Part shown: positions 1 through 5,992 of the stretch, piece by piece
Position numbering within the stretch: the stretch's first letter is position 1
Layout of the letters: each line of letters opens with the position of its first letter
Made by a program: the position numbers and the translations under genes
Assembly: GCA_035620975.1 (NCBI GenBank)
Contig: DASPFV010000321.1
Location: 1 to 11,738, forward strand
Length of the DNA stretch: 11,738 nt
Source: DASPFV01 sp035620975
Lineage (GTDB): Bacteria > Acidobacteriota > Vicinamibacteria > Vicinamibacterales > 2-12-FULL-66-21
Direction of reading: 5' to 3'
The notes under the pieces: model-generated
What the model saw: only the letters and a program-made list of their open reading frames with translations
Database searches by the model: none
What the model was told of the DNA's origin: nothing

Positions 1-1
1 C

Positions 2-154
2 GGCGTGCTCGTGCTCGGCGCAGGAAAGAATGCGCTGCGGCTGGCGCCGCCGCTGGTGCTCTCGCGCGCGCAGGCCGACAGCGTCCTGCAGGTGATGGAC
101 GAAGCGTTGACCGAGGTGGAGGCGGGACATCCGCGGGCCACCGCTGTCCGATAG
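2..154 (+). CDS. C-terminal end of a class-III (PLP-dependent) aminotransferase, partial
   Basis: Only the last 50 codons lie in the window; the start is beyond the left edge. The frame ends at TAG 152-154. The peptide contains ALRLAPPLVLSRAQAD followed by an amphipathic helix ending in EALTEVE. This is the usual final segment of class-III aminotransferases (acetylornithine, ornithine and 4-aminobutyrate aminotransferases), where 'xxRxxPPLxxS' is a substrate- and fold-defining strand just before the last helix. The family uses pyridoxal phosphate to move an amino group between an omega-amino acid and a 2-oxo acid in the cytoplasm. The Lys that binds PLP would lie upstream and is not visible, so the substrate cannot be assigned. 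The call rests on one short motif seen in the sequence and on family knowledge. Confidence 0.72.
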   Translation, partial: GVLVLGAGKNALRLAPPLVLSRAQADSVLQVMDEALTEVEAGHPRATAVR

Positions 155-332
155 TCGAGGTCGAACAGCCCCTCTCGAGTCGCCGCCTCTTCCTCCTCGC
201 GGCACGCTCGAATCGAGCCCTTCGAGTTCCCCCCGACTGCGACGTTCGTCGCCCCGTCCGCGCACTTCTGCGGGCGGTCGCCCCGGGACGACAGTTTCGT
301 AATCCTCGGGGTCGGCACGATCTGTCCAAGGT

Positions 333-417
333 GAAACCGGGGGGCTTCGCCCCGCCGGACCCCCACCCCAGCGCGCGAAGAACGCGCGCCGGGGGCCCCG
401 GCATCGCCGTCGCTCGC
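333..417 (+). repeat. Composite direct repeat, copy 1
   Basis: Two conserved blocks are present. Block A (333-365) begins GAAACCGGG and contains the hairpin GGGGC-TTC-GCCCC at 341-353. Block B (401-417) is GCATCGCCGTCGCTCGC. Both recur in the same order and orientation at 581-615 and 626-642. The interval between blocks is 35 bp here and 10 bp in copy 2. In this copy the interval holds two extra hairpins (371-389 and 389-401). Confidence 0.75.
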
Positions 418-513
418 AGGGCCCCACGATCCCCGCTTCCGCCTTCGCGCCGCAGGCGCTCCGGCGAGACCTCGCCGAAGCCGCTACGCGGCGCAGGCGG
501 GCCGCTCCGGCGG

Positions 514-532
514 GGCGCGCCTTTGGCGCGCC
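514..532. repeat. Perfect 8-bp-stem hairpin between the repeat copies
   Basis: GGCGCGCC is followed by a TTT loop and a second GGCGCGCC. Because the arm is itself a palindrome, this is at once a direct and an inverted repeat. It is followed by TTTC, so it could weakly stop transcription, but it lies 360 bp from the nearest upstream stop codon. I list it as part of the structured intergenic block rather than as a terminator. Confidence 0.55.
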
Positions 533-580
533 TTTCATGGCTTCAGCGGGTCCCGCGCAGGCGGGGTGGGCAGCTAAAGA

Positions 581-642
581 GAAACCGGGGGGGCTTCGCC
601 CCGCCGGACCCCCCACGCCACTCCAGCATCGCCGTCGCTCGC
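581..642 (+). repeat. Composite direct repeat, copy 2
   Basis: Block A' spans 581-615 and differs from copy 1 only by one extra base in each of its G and C runs; its hairpin is at 590-602. Block B' (626-642) is identical to 401-417. The spacer between the blocks is shortened to 10 bp. The copy ends 37 bp before the ATG of the next gene, so it may lie in or near that gene's promoter. Confidence 0.75.
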
Positions 643-679
643 GGCGACGGTCTTGCTACCCAGTTCGCAGAGTCGAGCC

Positions 680-1324
680 ATGTCTCAGATCGGGGACGGC
701 GAGCTGGAAGGTCTGTCGTTGTTCTCGTCCGAGTCGTTCGGACGTGCGGAAACGGATCCGTCATCGGCTCACCCCGCAGTCAGGCCAGTGACACGTCTCT
801 CCTGGACGGTAGCGGCGGCTCGGGTTCCCGGGACCACCCTGGACTACCAGGTCGTCGACGGCAACGCGAATGGGTTGCTGGAGTTCGCGTCCGAATCGGA
901 GACGACGTGTCGGGCAGGCCGGGAGTTCGAGGGCGAGCTCGATTCGATCTTCGAGCCGGAGGCCAGGCCGCCGTCAACCTCACAGGCTCTTTCAGTCGAG
1001 CGCTCCTGTTTGCAGAGCCACTTGCCGATCACGGCCTCGATCCTGACGACCACTCCTCAGGGCTTCCACTGGCGCGCGGCTGCAGTGCCGTGGGCCGTGG
1101 CGCTGGCGGCGGCCCTGCTCCTGTTTGGTCCCAGCCTGCTGGTGATCTGGCAGAGCACGCCGAGTCGGTCGACTCGGGACGAAACCCTGGCCGTTCGAGG
1201 CTCCTCCGATGTCACGGATTCGTCGGCCTCGACTGGCAGACCGACGTCCGGGCCCACGTCGGCGTCAGCTCCTGCACGAGATCACGGTATCGAAGCTTCG
1301 AGCGAACAGGCTCCGCCGGAATAG
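680..1324 (+). CDS. Unrecognised single-pass membrane protein (214 aa)
   Basis: I do not recognise this protein. From the ATG at 680 it has a mostly acidic, Ser-rich soluble part of about 130 residues with two Cys. One hydrophobic segment at roughly 133-158 contains AVALAAALLLFGPSLLVIW. A tail of about 55 residues rich in Ser, Thr, Pro and Asp follows. Arg just before the membrane segment suggests that the N-terminal part is cytoplasmic and the tail exported. The frame extends upstream to a TTG at 653, but ATG 680 gives the more ordinary start; neither has a strong ribosome site. About 70% of the first 30 codons end in G or C, which supports coding. The gene ends 33 bp before the convergent acetyltransferase. 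No enzymatic motif is visible. A decayed fragment of a longer receptor is an alternative. Confidence 0.5.
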   Translation: MSQIGDGELEGLSLFSSESFGRAETDPSSAHPAVRPVTRLSWTVAAARVPGTTLDYQVVDGNANGLLEFASESETTCRAGREFEGELDSIFEPEARPPSTSQALSVERSCLQSHLPITASILTTTPQGFHWRAAAVPWAVALAAALLLFGPSLLVIWQSTPSRSTRDETLAVRGSSDVTDSSASTGRPTSGPTSASAPARDHGIEASSEQAPPE

Positions 1325-1357
1325 GCGCACGCCGTTCGCTGGGCTCTTCGCGTCCGC

Positions 1358-1930
1358 TCACTGCACCGACTGCAGTTCCTTGTACATGATCGTTGCGGGC
1401 TCGAGCTGCGGGGTCAGCGATCCCCGCGCGTACCGCGGGATCACCCCGACCTCGACGTAGCCGAGGGATCGGTAGAGCGCTTCGGCATGGCTGCCGGTCC
1501 AGGTATCGAGCGTCAGGAGGGTCCGCCCCTCGGCCAGGGCCAGCGTCTCGAGCGCCTGCATCAGCGCGCGCGCAATTCCCTGCCGGCGTGCCTTCGGATG
1601 GACCAGCAGCTTGGCGACCTCCGCCCGGTGCTGCTGATTCGGCGGCATCGCGAGATCCATTTGAACGGTGCCGACGATCGTTCCACGATCGCGGGCCACG
1701 ACGACGCGTCGCGTGCCCGATCGGACGCCGCCCAGGACCTTCTCGACCCAGAACGCTCTCGCCTCGTCGAGGGAAAACGGGACGACGAAACTCACACCGG
1801 CGCCGTCGTGGACGACCGCGTGCAGGATTCCGGCGAGCATGTCCAGATCGCGATCGAGCCGGTCGCCGGGGCCGTCGGGCGTCCATGTCTCGATGCGCAC
1901 GTCGGCCGCGGCCTTCTTCCCGTCGGTCAC
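1358..1930 (-). CDS. GNAT-family N-acetyltransferase
   Basis: A 190-residue protein with the GNAT fold signature. The strand-helix core at 103-124 carries RRQGIARALM, matching the Q/R-x-x-G-x-G/A pyrophosphate loop that binds acetyl-CoA. The second conserved region at 149-168 (AEALYRSLGYVEVG) is the usual C-terminal helix-strand with its Tyr. The family moves acetyl from acetyl-CoA to a primary amine on a small molecule, peptide or protein in the cytoplasm; the acceptor cannot be read from sequence. The start used is GTG at 1930, with a GGAT/AGAG-rich upstream; a second GTG ten codons in is possible. The gene is convergent with the membrane protein on its 3' side and is followed upstream by 114 bp without a gene. 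Confidence 0.88.
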   Translation of the reverse strand: MTDGKKAAADVRIETWTPDGPGDRLDRDLDMLAGILHAVVHDGAGVSFVVPFSLDEARAFWVEKVLGGVRSGTRRVVVARDRGTIVGTVQMDLAMPPNQQHRAEVAKLLVHPKARRQGIARALMQALETLALAEGRTLLTLDTWTGSHAEALYRSLGYVEVGVIPRYARGSLTPQLEPATIMYKELQSVQ

Positions 1931-2026
1931 CTCTGCAAGCTATCCCTGAACGGGAGAATCTGGCAATGGCCGCCTGCCGGCCTGTGGCGGACCCTCCCGG
2001 ACTCGGGGCCCGCCGTCATTGGCTAA

Positions 2027-2053
2027 TCGGGGGCTACTCGGGGGCTACTCGGG
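2027..2053. repeat. 11-bp tandem repeat over a stop codon
   Basis: TCGGGGGCTAC occurs twice back to back (2027-2037 and 2038-2048), followed by a third partial TCGGG. Read on the minus strand, the repeat contains the TAG stop of the 90-residue gene (2045-2047). Slippage here would add or remove 11 bp just after the stop codon. Confidence 0.7.
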
Positions 2054-2317
2054 CCGATTCCCGATGTCGCTCCCGGTCGTCCCCGAGCCGGTCCTGAGGT
2101 TCCTCGAGCCGCCAACCTCCGGCCCCGTGCCTCCGGTGGTCCCCTCGGTCACGTCCCGCGAGCCGGAGTGTTCGGTCCGGTCCTGCTGCGATCCTCCACC
2201 AACGGACCGATGCGGATCGTCGGCGACCTCTCCGGATTCCGGATTCAGCGGCCGGGTTCTCTTCTGCGGCTCGGGGTTGATGTCGCCCAGCACTTTCGTC
2301 TCGTCCCGTTCGTCCAT
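2045..2317 (-). CDS. Small hydrophilic, probably disordered protein (90 aa)
   Basis: The start at ATG 2317 is fixed by a full AGGAGG four bases upstream (minus strand). The open frame continues another 27 codons upstream, but that part would overlap the divergent gene and has no ribosome site. The product has no hydrophobic stretch: it is built of Asp, Glu, Arg, Gly, Ser, Thr and Pro. Acidic and basic residues dominate the first half, and the second half is Gly/Thr/Ser-rich with recurring GTGG/GSGTT-like turns. There is no signal peptide, no Cys and no enzymatic motif. This composition predicts disorder, as in bacterial stress or hydration proteins, but that role is inference. It is divergent from the phosphatase gene across 32 bp, so the two may be regulated together. 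It carries an 11-bp tandem repeat at its stop. Confidence 0.7.
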   Translation of the reverse strand: MDERDETKVLGDINPEPQKRTRPLNPESGEVADDPHRSVGGGSQQDRTEHSGSRDVTEGTTGGTGPEVGGSRNLRTGSGTTGSDIGNRPE

Positions 2318-2321
2318 GTCG

Positions 2322-2327
2322 CCTCCT
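2322..2327 (-). promoter_or_regulatory. Strong ribosome binding site AGGAGG
   Basis: On the minus strand AGGAGG sits four bases before ATG 2317. It is the best Shine-Dalgarno match in the window and fixes the start of the small hydrophilic protein. Confidence 0.8.
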
Positions 2328-2334
2328 GGGCGTC

Positions 2335-2341
2335 GAGGGAG
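2335..2341 (+). promoter_or_regulatory. Ribosome binding site for the phosphatase gene
   Basis: GAGGGAG lies eight bases before GTG 2350. The ATG at 2365 has no such site at a usable distance, which favours the GTG start. With the divergent AGGAGG, both ribosome sites fit inside the 32-bp gap, so the promoters must lie further out, inside the opposite genes. Confidence 0.55.
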
Positions 2342-2349
2342 CAACGCGG

Positions 2350-5001
2350 GTGCCAGCACTTCAGATGAGTTGGCGCATCGCCCGTCGTGTTCGGTCACAA
2401 TGGGACAGAACCTTGGCTCTCTCCATCTTTCTCCGGCGCCTCGGCCGTCCGCGTGCGCTCGCGCTTGCCAGTCTCCTCGTCGTCTGCACGAGCTGGTATG
2501 CGCTCGGCTGGATGTATTACACCGGCAGCTCCCGGACGGGTCGGCTGGGGATCGATACCGAGTATTCGCTCGATACGGCTTCGCTCCCGGTGAGGGGCGT
2601 CGAGCCTGGCTCGCCAGCCGATATTGCCGGCCTCAGGCCGGGTGACCACGTGGTGTCGATCGAGGAGGAGCCGCTCACAACCCGGGCTCCGCTGTACGAC
2701 TTCGTCTACCGCGGAACGCCAGGGCAGCGGATTCGACTCGGCGTGCAGCGGCCGGGAGAGCCGCGCACGCTCGAGGTAACGGTTGTCCTGGCGGCGCCGC
2801 CGGCGACCGCCGAGCCAATGTCGCTGAGGACGGTTGCCCAGGAGCTCCTTCGGCTGTATCCGATTGGCTTCCTCGTCCTGATGGCGGTGCTCCTCCTGCA
2901 GCGTCCGCAGGATCGCAACGCCTGGCTGGTGGCCCTCCTCTTCGCGGGGTTCATCGCGGCGGCGCCGCTCGATCCTTCGCTGGCGCCCGCGGGCATGCGG
3001 CGGTTCGCCGTCGGCTACAAGATGGTCTTCAACGCGCTGATGCCGGCGCTGTTCTACTCGCTCTTCGCGCAGTTTCCAGCCCGTTCTCCGATCGATCGCC
3101 GCATTCCCCGGCTCAAGACCTGGCTGCTCGTCCTCGGCCTCGGCGTCGGACTGCCGGTCGCAGTCCTGGTCATCGGGGCCGGCACGTGGGACCCGTTGCT
3201 GCGGATCGTCTCACAGCCGTGGTGGCAGCCCGTCGGGGTCGCGTTGGGCCTGGCGGGACTCCTCAGCTTCCTGCTGGGCACCGCATCGCTCATCTGGAGC
3301 TACAAGGCGGCACCAGATCGGGACGCTCGTCGTCGCACGGGGGTAATCGTCTGGGGCACGGTCGTCGGCGTGACGCCGTTCGTCGGGCTCCAGGTGCTGT
3401 CGGGGCGGGCCGAGCCCTACGACGTCTTCCCGTTCTGGGTCTGGGCGCCGGCAGTCTTCGCTCTGCACCTCGTGCCGATCTCGTTTGCCTACGCGGTGAT
3501 CAAGCACCGCGTGATCGAAATCCCGCTCCTGCTCCAGCGCAGCGCGCGCTACCTGCTGGTCCAGCGCGGCATGCTGGTCGTGGTCGGCGTCCTGGCCGTC
3601 GTCGCCAGCGTCGCGCTCGCGCTGCTGTTCCCGCGTATCGTCCCGCCCAGCGGCGAGCTGGCGCTGCCAACCGGTCTGCTCGTCGGCGTGGGCTTTGGGC
3701 TCGTCCTGGCCTGGACCGGCGTGCGGGTGCATCGCGGCGTAGCGCAGCGGATCGACCGGGCGTTCTTCCGCAGCGCGTACGACGCCCGCCGGATTCTCGA
3801 GGACCTCGCCCCGCAGGCCGCCCGCAGCACGACGCGGCACGAGCTGGCGGCGCTCCTGAGCAAGTGCCTGGACGACGCGCTCCGGCCGGCGTCGCTCGTG
3901 GTGTATGTGGACGCGGAGGACGGTACGTTGGGAGTCGTCCACGGCGACGTGCCGCCCGAACTCACGTCGCTCCCGTTGAGCGATCCGGCCCTGGCGCAGC
4001 TCGCGAGAGAAGGGGAGCCGTTCGTCGTGGAGCAGCACGAAGACCAGCCTCATCCGGTGCCGCTGCTCGCGCCACTGGGACCGGAATGTGCGGTTCCGAT
4101 GACGGCCCGCGCCGGCGCGATGATGGGCCTTCTGCTCCTCGGCCCGCGCCGATCGGACGAGCCGTACTCGAGTGAGGATCGCCGCCTCCTGGCGTCGGTG
4201 TGCGGGCAGGCCGGGCTGGCGCTCGAGAACATGATGCTGGCCGAACGGATGGCCCAGCAAATCGAGTCCGAGCGTCGCACGGCCCAGGAGCTCGCGATCG
4301 CACACGAGGTCCAGGCCCGGCTCCTGCCGCAGCACGTGCCCACCGTCGCCACGCTGGATTTCCGCGGCGCCTGCCTCCAGGCGCGCGCCGTGGGCGGCGA
4401 CTACTACGATTTCCTGGAGCTCGGCAACGGATGCCTCGCGCTCATCCTGGCCGACATCTCGGGGAAGGGAATTTCGGCCGCGCTCCTCATGGCCAACCTG
4501 CAGGCACACCTGCGGGCCCAGTCGGTGCAGGCGAGGCAGGATCCGACCGCGCTCCTGACGGCCATCGACCGGCAGCTGTTCGAGACCACGGCGCCGCATC
4601 ACTATGCGACGCTGTTCTTCGGACGCTACGACGATACGACCCGCCGGCTCGTCTACGCGAACTGCGGCCACACCCCGCCGCTGCTGGTGCGCGCGGGCGG
4701 AGGCACGTCGTGGCTCGAGCCGACGGCTCCCGCCGTCGGGCTGCTGCCGGCGTGGTCCTGTACCGTCGACGAGGTCACGCTCGCCCCCGGGGACACGCTG
4801 ATCGTCTACACCGACGGCATCACGGAAGCGATGGACGATCAGTGGGAGTGTTTCGGCGAAGAGCGGCTGCTCGACCTCGTGCAGCACGCAGTGCACCTGC
4901 CCATCGACGGCCTGGTCTCCACGATCATCGCGGAGGTCCAGCGCTTCAGCGGCGCCGTGCAGGAGGACGACCTGACGCTGGTCGTGGCGCGAGCGAGATA
5001 G
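2350..5001 (+). CDS. Sensor-type PP2C (SpoIIE) phosphatase with PDZ, 10 membrane spans and GAF domain
   Basis: The protein has 883 residues. In order: a first membrane span (36-57); a PDZ domain at about 65-150 (GVEPGSPADIAGLRPGD), likely outside the membrane; nine further spans at about 168-458; an IDRAFFRSAYDARRIL linker (468-483); a degenerate GAF-like domain (490-630); a short coiled coil (627-650); and a PP2C/SpoIIE domain (655-883). Metal-binding motifs are intact: VGGDYYDF (D684), ADISGKG (D702), YTDGITEA (D822) and EDDLTLVVA (D873/D874). The family removes phosphate from Ser/Thr, typically on STAS anti-sigma-factor antagonists, in the cytoplasm. The first span, PDZ and membrane bundle resemble the input half of the Bacillus ComP kinase, here with a phosphatase output. 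I infer that it converts an envelope signal into partner-switching control. No STAS or HPr-like kinase gene lies in the window. The start is GTG 2350, chosen for its ribosome site. Confidence 0.92.
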   Translation: MPALQMSWRIARRVRSQWDRTLALSIFLRRLGRPRALALASLLVVCTSWYALGWMYYTGSSRTGRLGIDTEYSLDTASLPVRGVEPGSPADIAGLRPGDHVVSIEEEPLTTRAPLYDFVYRGTPGQRIRLGVQRPGEPRTLEVTVVLAAPPATAEPMSLRTVAQELLRLYPIGFLVLMAVLLLQRPQDRNAWLVALLFAGFIAAAPLDPSLAPAGMRRFAVGYKMVFNALMPALFYSLFAQFPARSPIDRRIPRLKTWLLVLGLGVGLPVAVLVIGAGTWDPLLRIVSQPWWQPVGVALGLAGLLSFLLGTASLIWSYKAAPDRDARRRTGVIVWGTVVGVTPFVGLQVLSGRAEPYDVFPFWVWAPAVFALHLVPISFAYAVIKHRVIEIPLLLQRSARYLLVQRGMLVVVGVLAVVASVALALLFPRIVPPSGELALPTGLLVGVGFGLVLAWTGVRVHRGVAQRIDRAFFRSAYDARRILEDLAPQAARSTTRHELAALLSKCLDDALRPASLVVYVDAEDGTLGVVHGDVPPELTSLPLSDPALAQLAREGEPFVVEQHEDQPHPVPLLAPLGPECAVPMTARAGAMMGLLLLGPRRSDEPYSSEDRRLLASVCGQAGLALENMMLAERMAQQIESERRTAQELAIAHEVQARLLPQHVPTVATLDFRGACLQARAVGGDYYDFLELGNGCLALILADISGKGISAALLMANLQAHLRAQSVQARQDPTALLTAIDRQLFETTAPHHYATLFFGRYDDTTRRLVYANCGHTPPLLVRAGGGTSWLEPTAPAVGLLPAWSCTVDEVTLAPGDTLIVYTDGITEAMDDQWECFGEERLLDLVQHAVHLPIDGLVSTIIAEVQRFSGAVQEDDLTLVVARAR

Positions 5002-5043
5002 GCGAGGGGGCTCCATCCGGAATTCACTTCGGTCCCCCACGCA

Positions 5044-5088
5044 CGAACCGACCGTGACCACGATGGTCACGACGGTTCGATGGTCACG
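5044..5088. promoter_or_regulatory. Imperfect dyad plus direct repeat, possible operator
   Basis: CGTGACCA (5053-5060) and TGGTCACG (5064-5071) form an 8-bp inverted repeat with a 3-base loop. It is flanked by CGAACCG (5044-5050) and CGGTTCG (5073-5079), which extend the stem after a small internal loop. A third half-site, in CGATGGTCACG at 5078-5088, repeats 5061-5071 at 17-bp spacing. No T-run follows, so a terminator is unlikely. The site lies 42 bp after the phosphatase stop and about 50 bp before GTG 5139, over a weak promoter-like pair (TTCGAT 5076-5081, TATGCA 5098-5103). An operator for the next gene is the better guess. Confidence 0.4.
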
Positions 5089-5138
5089 GGACTCTGGTAT
5101 GCATCACTGACCCAACTGAACACCAGCCAGGATTTCTC

Positions 5139-5591
5139 GTGCGCAACCGTGTCGATCACTCCGCGATGGTTCGGCTCTTCGAGGAGATCCGGCAGGCATT
5201 CCCGCACCTCGCCATGGACCTGGATCACGAGCCCGCGCAGGTCGATCTCGAGATGAACATCCGCCAGCAGGCCGGGCTCGACTTCGATGTGAGCCTGAAC
5301 CTGCAGGGTGACGAGCTGCACCTGAGCGCGGGCGCGTTCTGGCTCAGCTGGTTCCCGTGCACGCGGCCGGAGATCGTGGAGGCGTACCGTGATGCGGTGC
5401 ACGGCCTGCTCGGTGGCGCGTACCGGATCCGGGAGCATTCTCGCGGCGGCCGCGTGTTCAGGGCCGAGCTTCAGAGGCTGCAGACGGGCGAGTGGCAGAC
5501 GATCGGCACCAGCCACGGGTGGGCGTGGCCGTTTCCCCGAGGGGCGGTCGTCACGGTGCTGCAGAACGGGAGCGGCGGATCGCGCAGGTGA
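5139..5591 (+). CDS. Unrecognised small soluble protein (150 aa)
   Basis: I cannot name this family. The GTG start at 5139 has AGGA six bases upstream (5129-5132). The product has no signal peptide or membrane span. It opens with an amphipathic helix (MVRLFEEIRQAFPHL, 10-24) and continues with alternating strands (DLEMNIRQQ and DFDVSLNLQ). A central aromatic block, FWLSWFPCT (67-75), is followed by a helix. The C-terminal region contains TSHGWAWPFPRGAVVTV (124-140). The well-ordered alternation and aromatic clusters suggest a folded alpha/beta protein rather than a chance frame. It follows the phosphatase on the same strand after 137 bp, with a possible operator between, so separate transcription is likely. 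Its stop is 7 bp from the end of the convergent protease remnant. Confidence 0.68.
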   Translation: MRNRVDHSAMVRLFEEIRQAFPHLAMDLDHEPAQVDLEMNIRQQAGLDFDVSLNLQGDELHLSAGAFWLSWFPCTRPEIVEAYRDAVHGLLGGAYRIREHSRGGRVFRAELQRLQTGEWQTIGTSHGWAWPFPRGAVVTVLQNGSGGSRR

Positions 5592-5598
5592 CCGGCCG

Positions 5599-5971
5599 TC
5601 AGCGGCAGACGACGGGCCGGCTCCGGCCCAGTGCGCCGTCGGTCACCATCGTGAAGTTGTCCGGGTCCACGTCGGGATCGCGGTTGCCCGGCGGCCGGCT
5701 GTACGCGACCCGCGCGTGGAACGCCTCCGCGTCGGTCATGACCTCGCGCTCGAAGGAGTCGCAGGGATCCTGCACCTGGCCGCGCATGATGTAGCGCCCC
5801 TTCGCGTGCCAGAACCCCATCGCGTGCCCGATTTCGTGCGAGGTCGTGTTCGGCGAGATGCGCTGTGAGCCGCAGCCGCACTTGTCGAGTGTGAGCACAA
5901 CTGGTGTGTGGATGAGGTTGTCGGGGGGGGAAACCGATCGGGACCGTCTGCCCGAGCGGCCTCGTTGACAT
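5599..5971 (-). pseudogene. Metzincin-like zinc metalloprotease remnant, truncated and probably frameshifted
   Basis: The frame ending at TGA 5599-5601 encodes SHEIGHAMGFWH (zinc ligands coded near 5838-5806), the HExxHxxGxxH signature of metzincins. It is followed by YIMRG, a plausible Met-turn, and a C-terminal tail (VAYSRPPGNRDPDVDPDNF). Metzincin catalytic domains are much longer on the N-terminal side and are normally exported; here no signal peptide or upstream strands remain. The same frame runs upstream to 6042 but becomes Arg-rich nonsense overlapping the start of the divergent gene. A run of eight C (minus strand, 5930-5923) sits at the break. With seven C, a different frame beginning at ATG 5971 (GAGG upstream) would join smoothly, giving PIGFPPDNLIHTP. 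I infer a frameshift plus loss of the 5' part. A short functional protease is less likely. Confidence 0.62.
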
Positions 5972-5992
5972 TCGAACCTCGTCAGCAAGACG

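Larger units (their letters stand above)
155..679. other. Gene-free GC-rich stretch with hairpins and repeats
   Basis: I see no convincing gene here. Long open frames exist on both strands but translate to Arg/Pro/Gly-rich sequence without a start signal, as expected for very GC-rich DNA. The stretch holds many short perfect hairpins: 341-353, 371-389 (7-bp stem), 389-401, 480-492, 514-532 and 590-602. It also holds the two copies of a composite repeat listed separately. No clear U-tailed terminator follows the aminotransferase stop at 154. The density of hairpins suggests a REP-like or decayed mobile intergenic element. Confidence 0.6.

Noticed and set aside
514..535. Intrinsic terminator for the aminotransferase
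   Set aside because: The hairpin is strong but only three T follow, and it lies 360 bp after the stop codon.
333..642. Possible CRISPR array
   Set aside because: There are only two copies, the composite blocks have unequal spacers, and no cas gene is in the window.
331..1389. Long open frame on the + strand (352 codons from GTG 331)
   Set aside because: It runs through the repeat block and the real gene at 680-1324 in another frame. The translation is Arg/Gly/Pro-rich with no domain, so it is a by-product of high GC.
2045..2398. Longer 117-residue version of the small disordered protein, starting at 2398
   Set aside because: It would overlap the divergent phosphatase start and has no ribosome site, while ATG 2317 has AGGAGG.
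5006..5038. Terminator after the phosphatase gene (GGGGG and CCCCC arms)
   Set aside because: The arms are short, the loop is long, the inner pairing is interrupted and there is no T-run.
3211..5070. Long open frame opposite the phosphatase gene
   Set aside because: It is antisense to clear PP2C, GAF and membrane motifs, and its own translation is rich in Arg, Gln and Glu without any recognisable domain.
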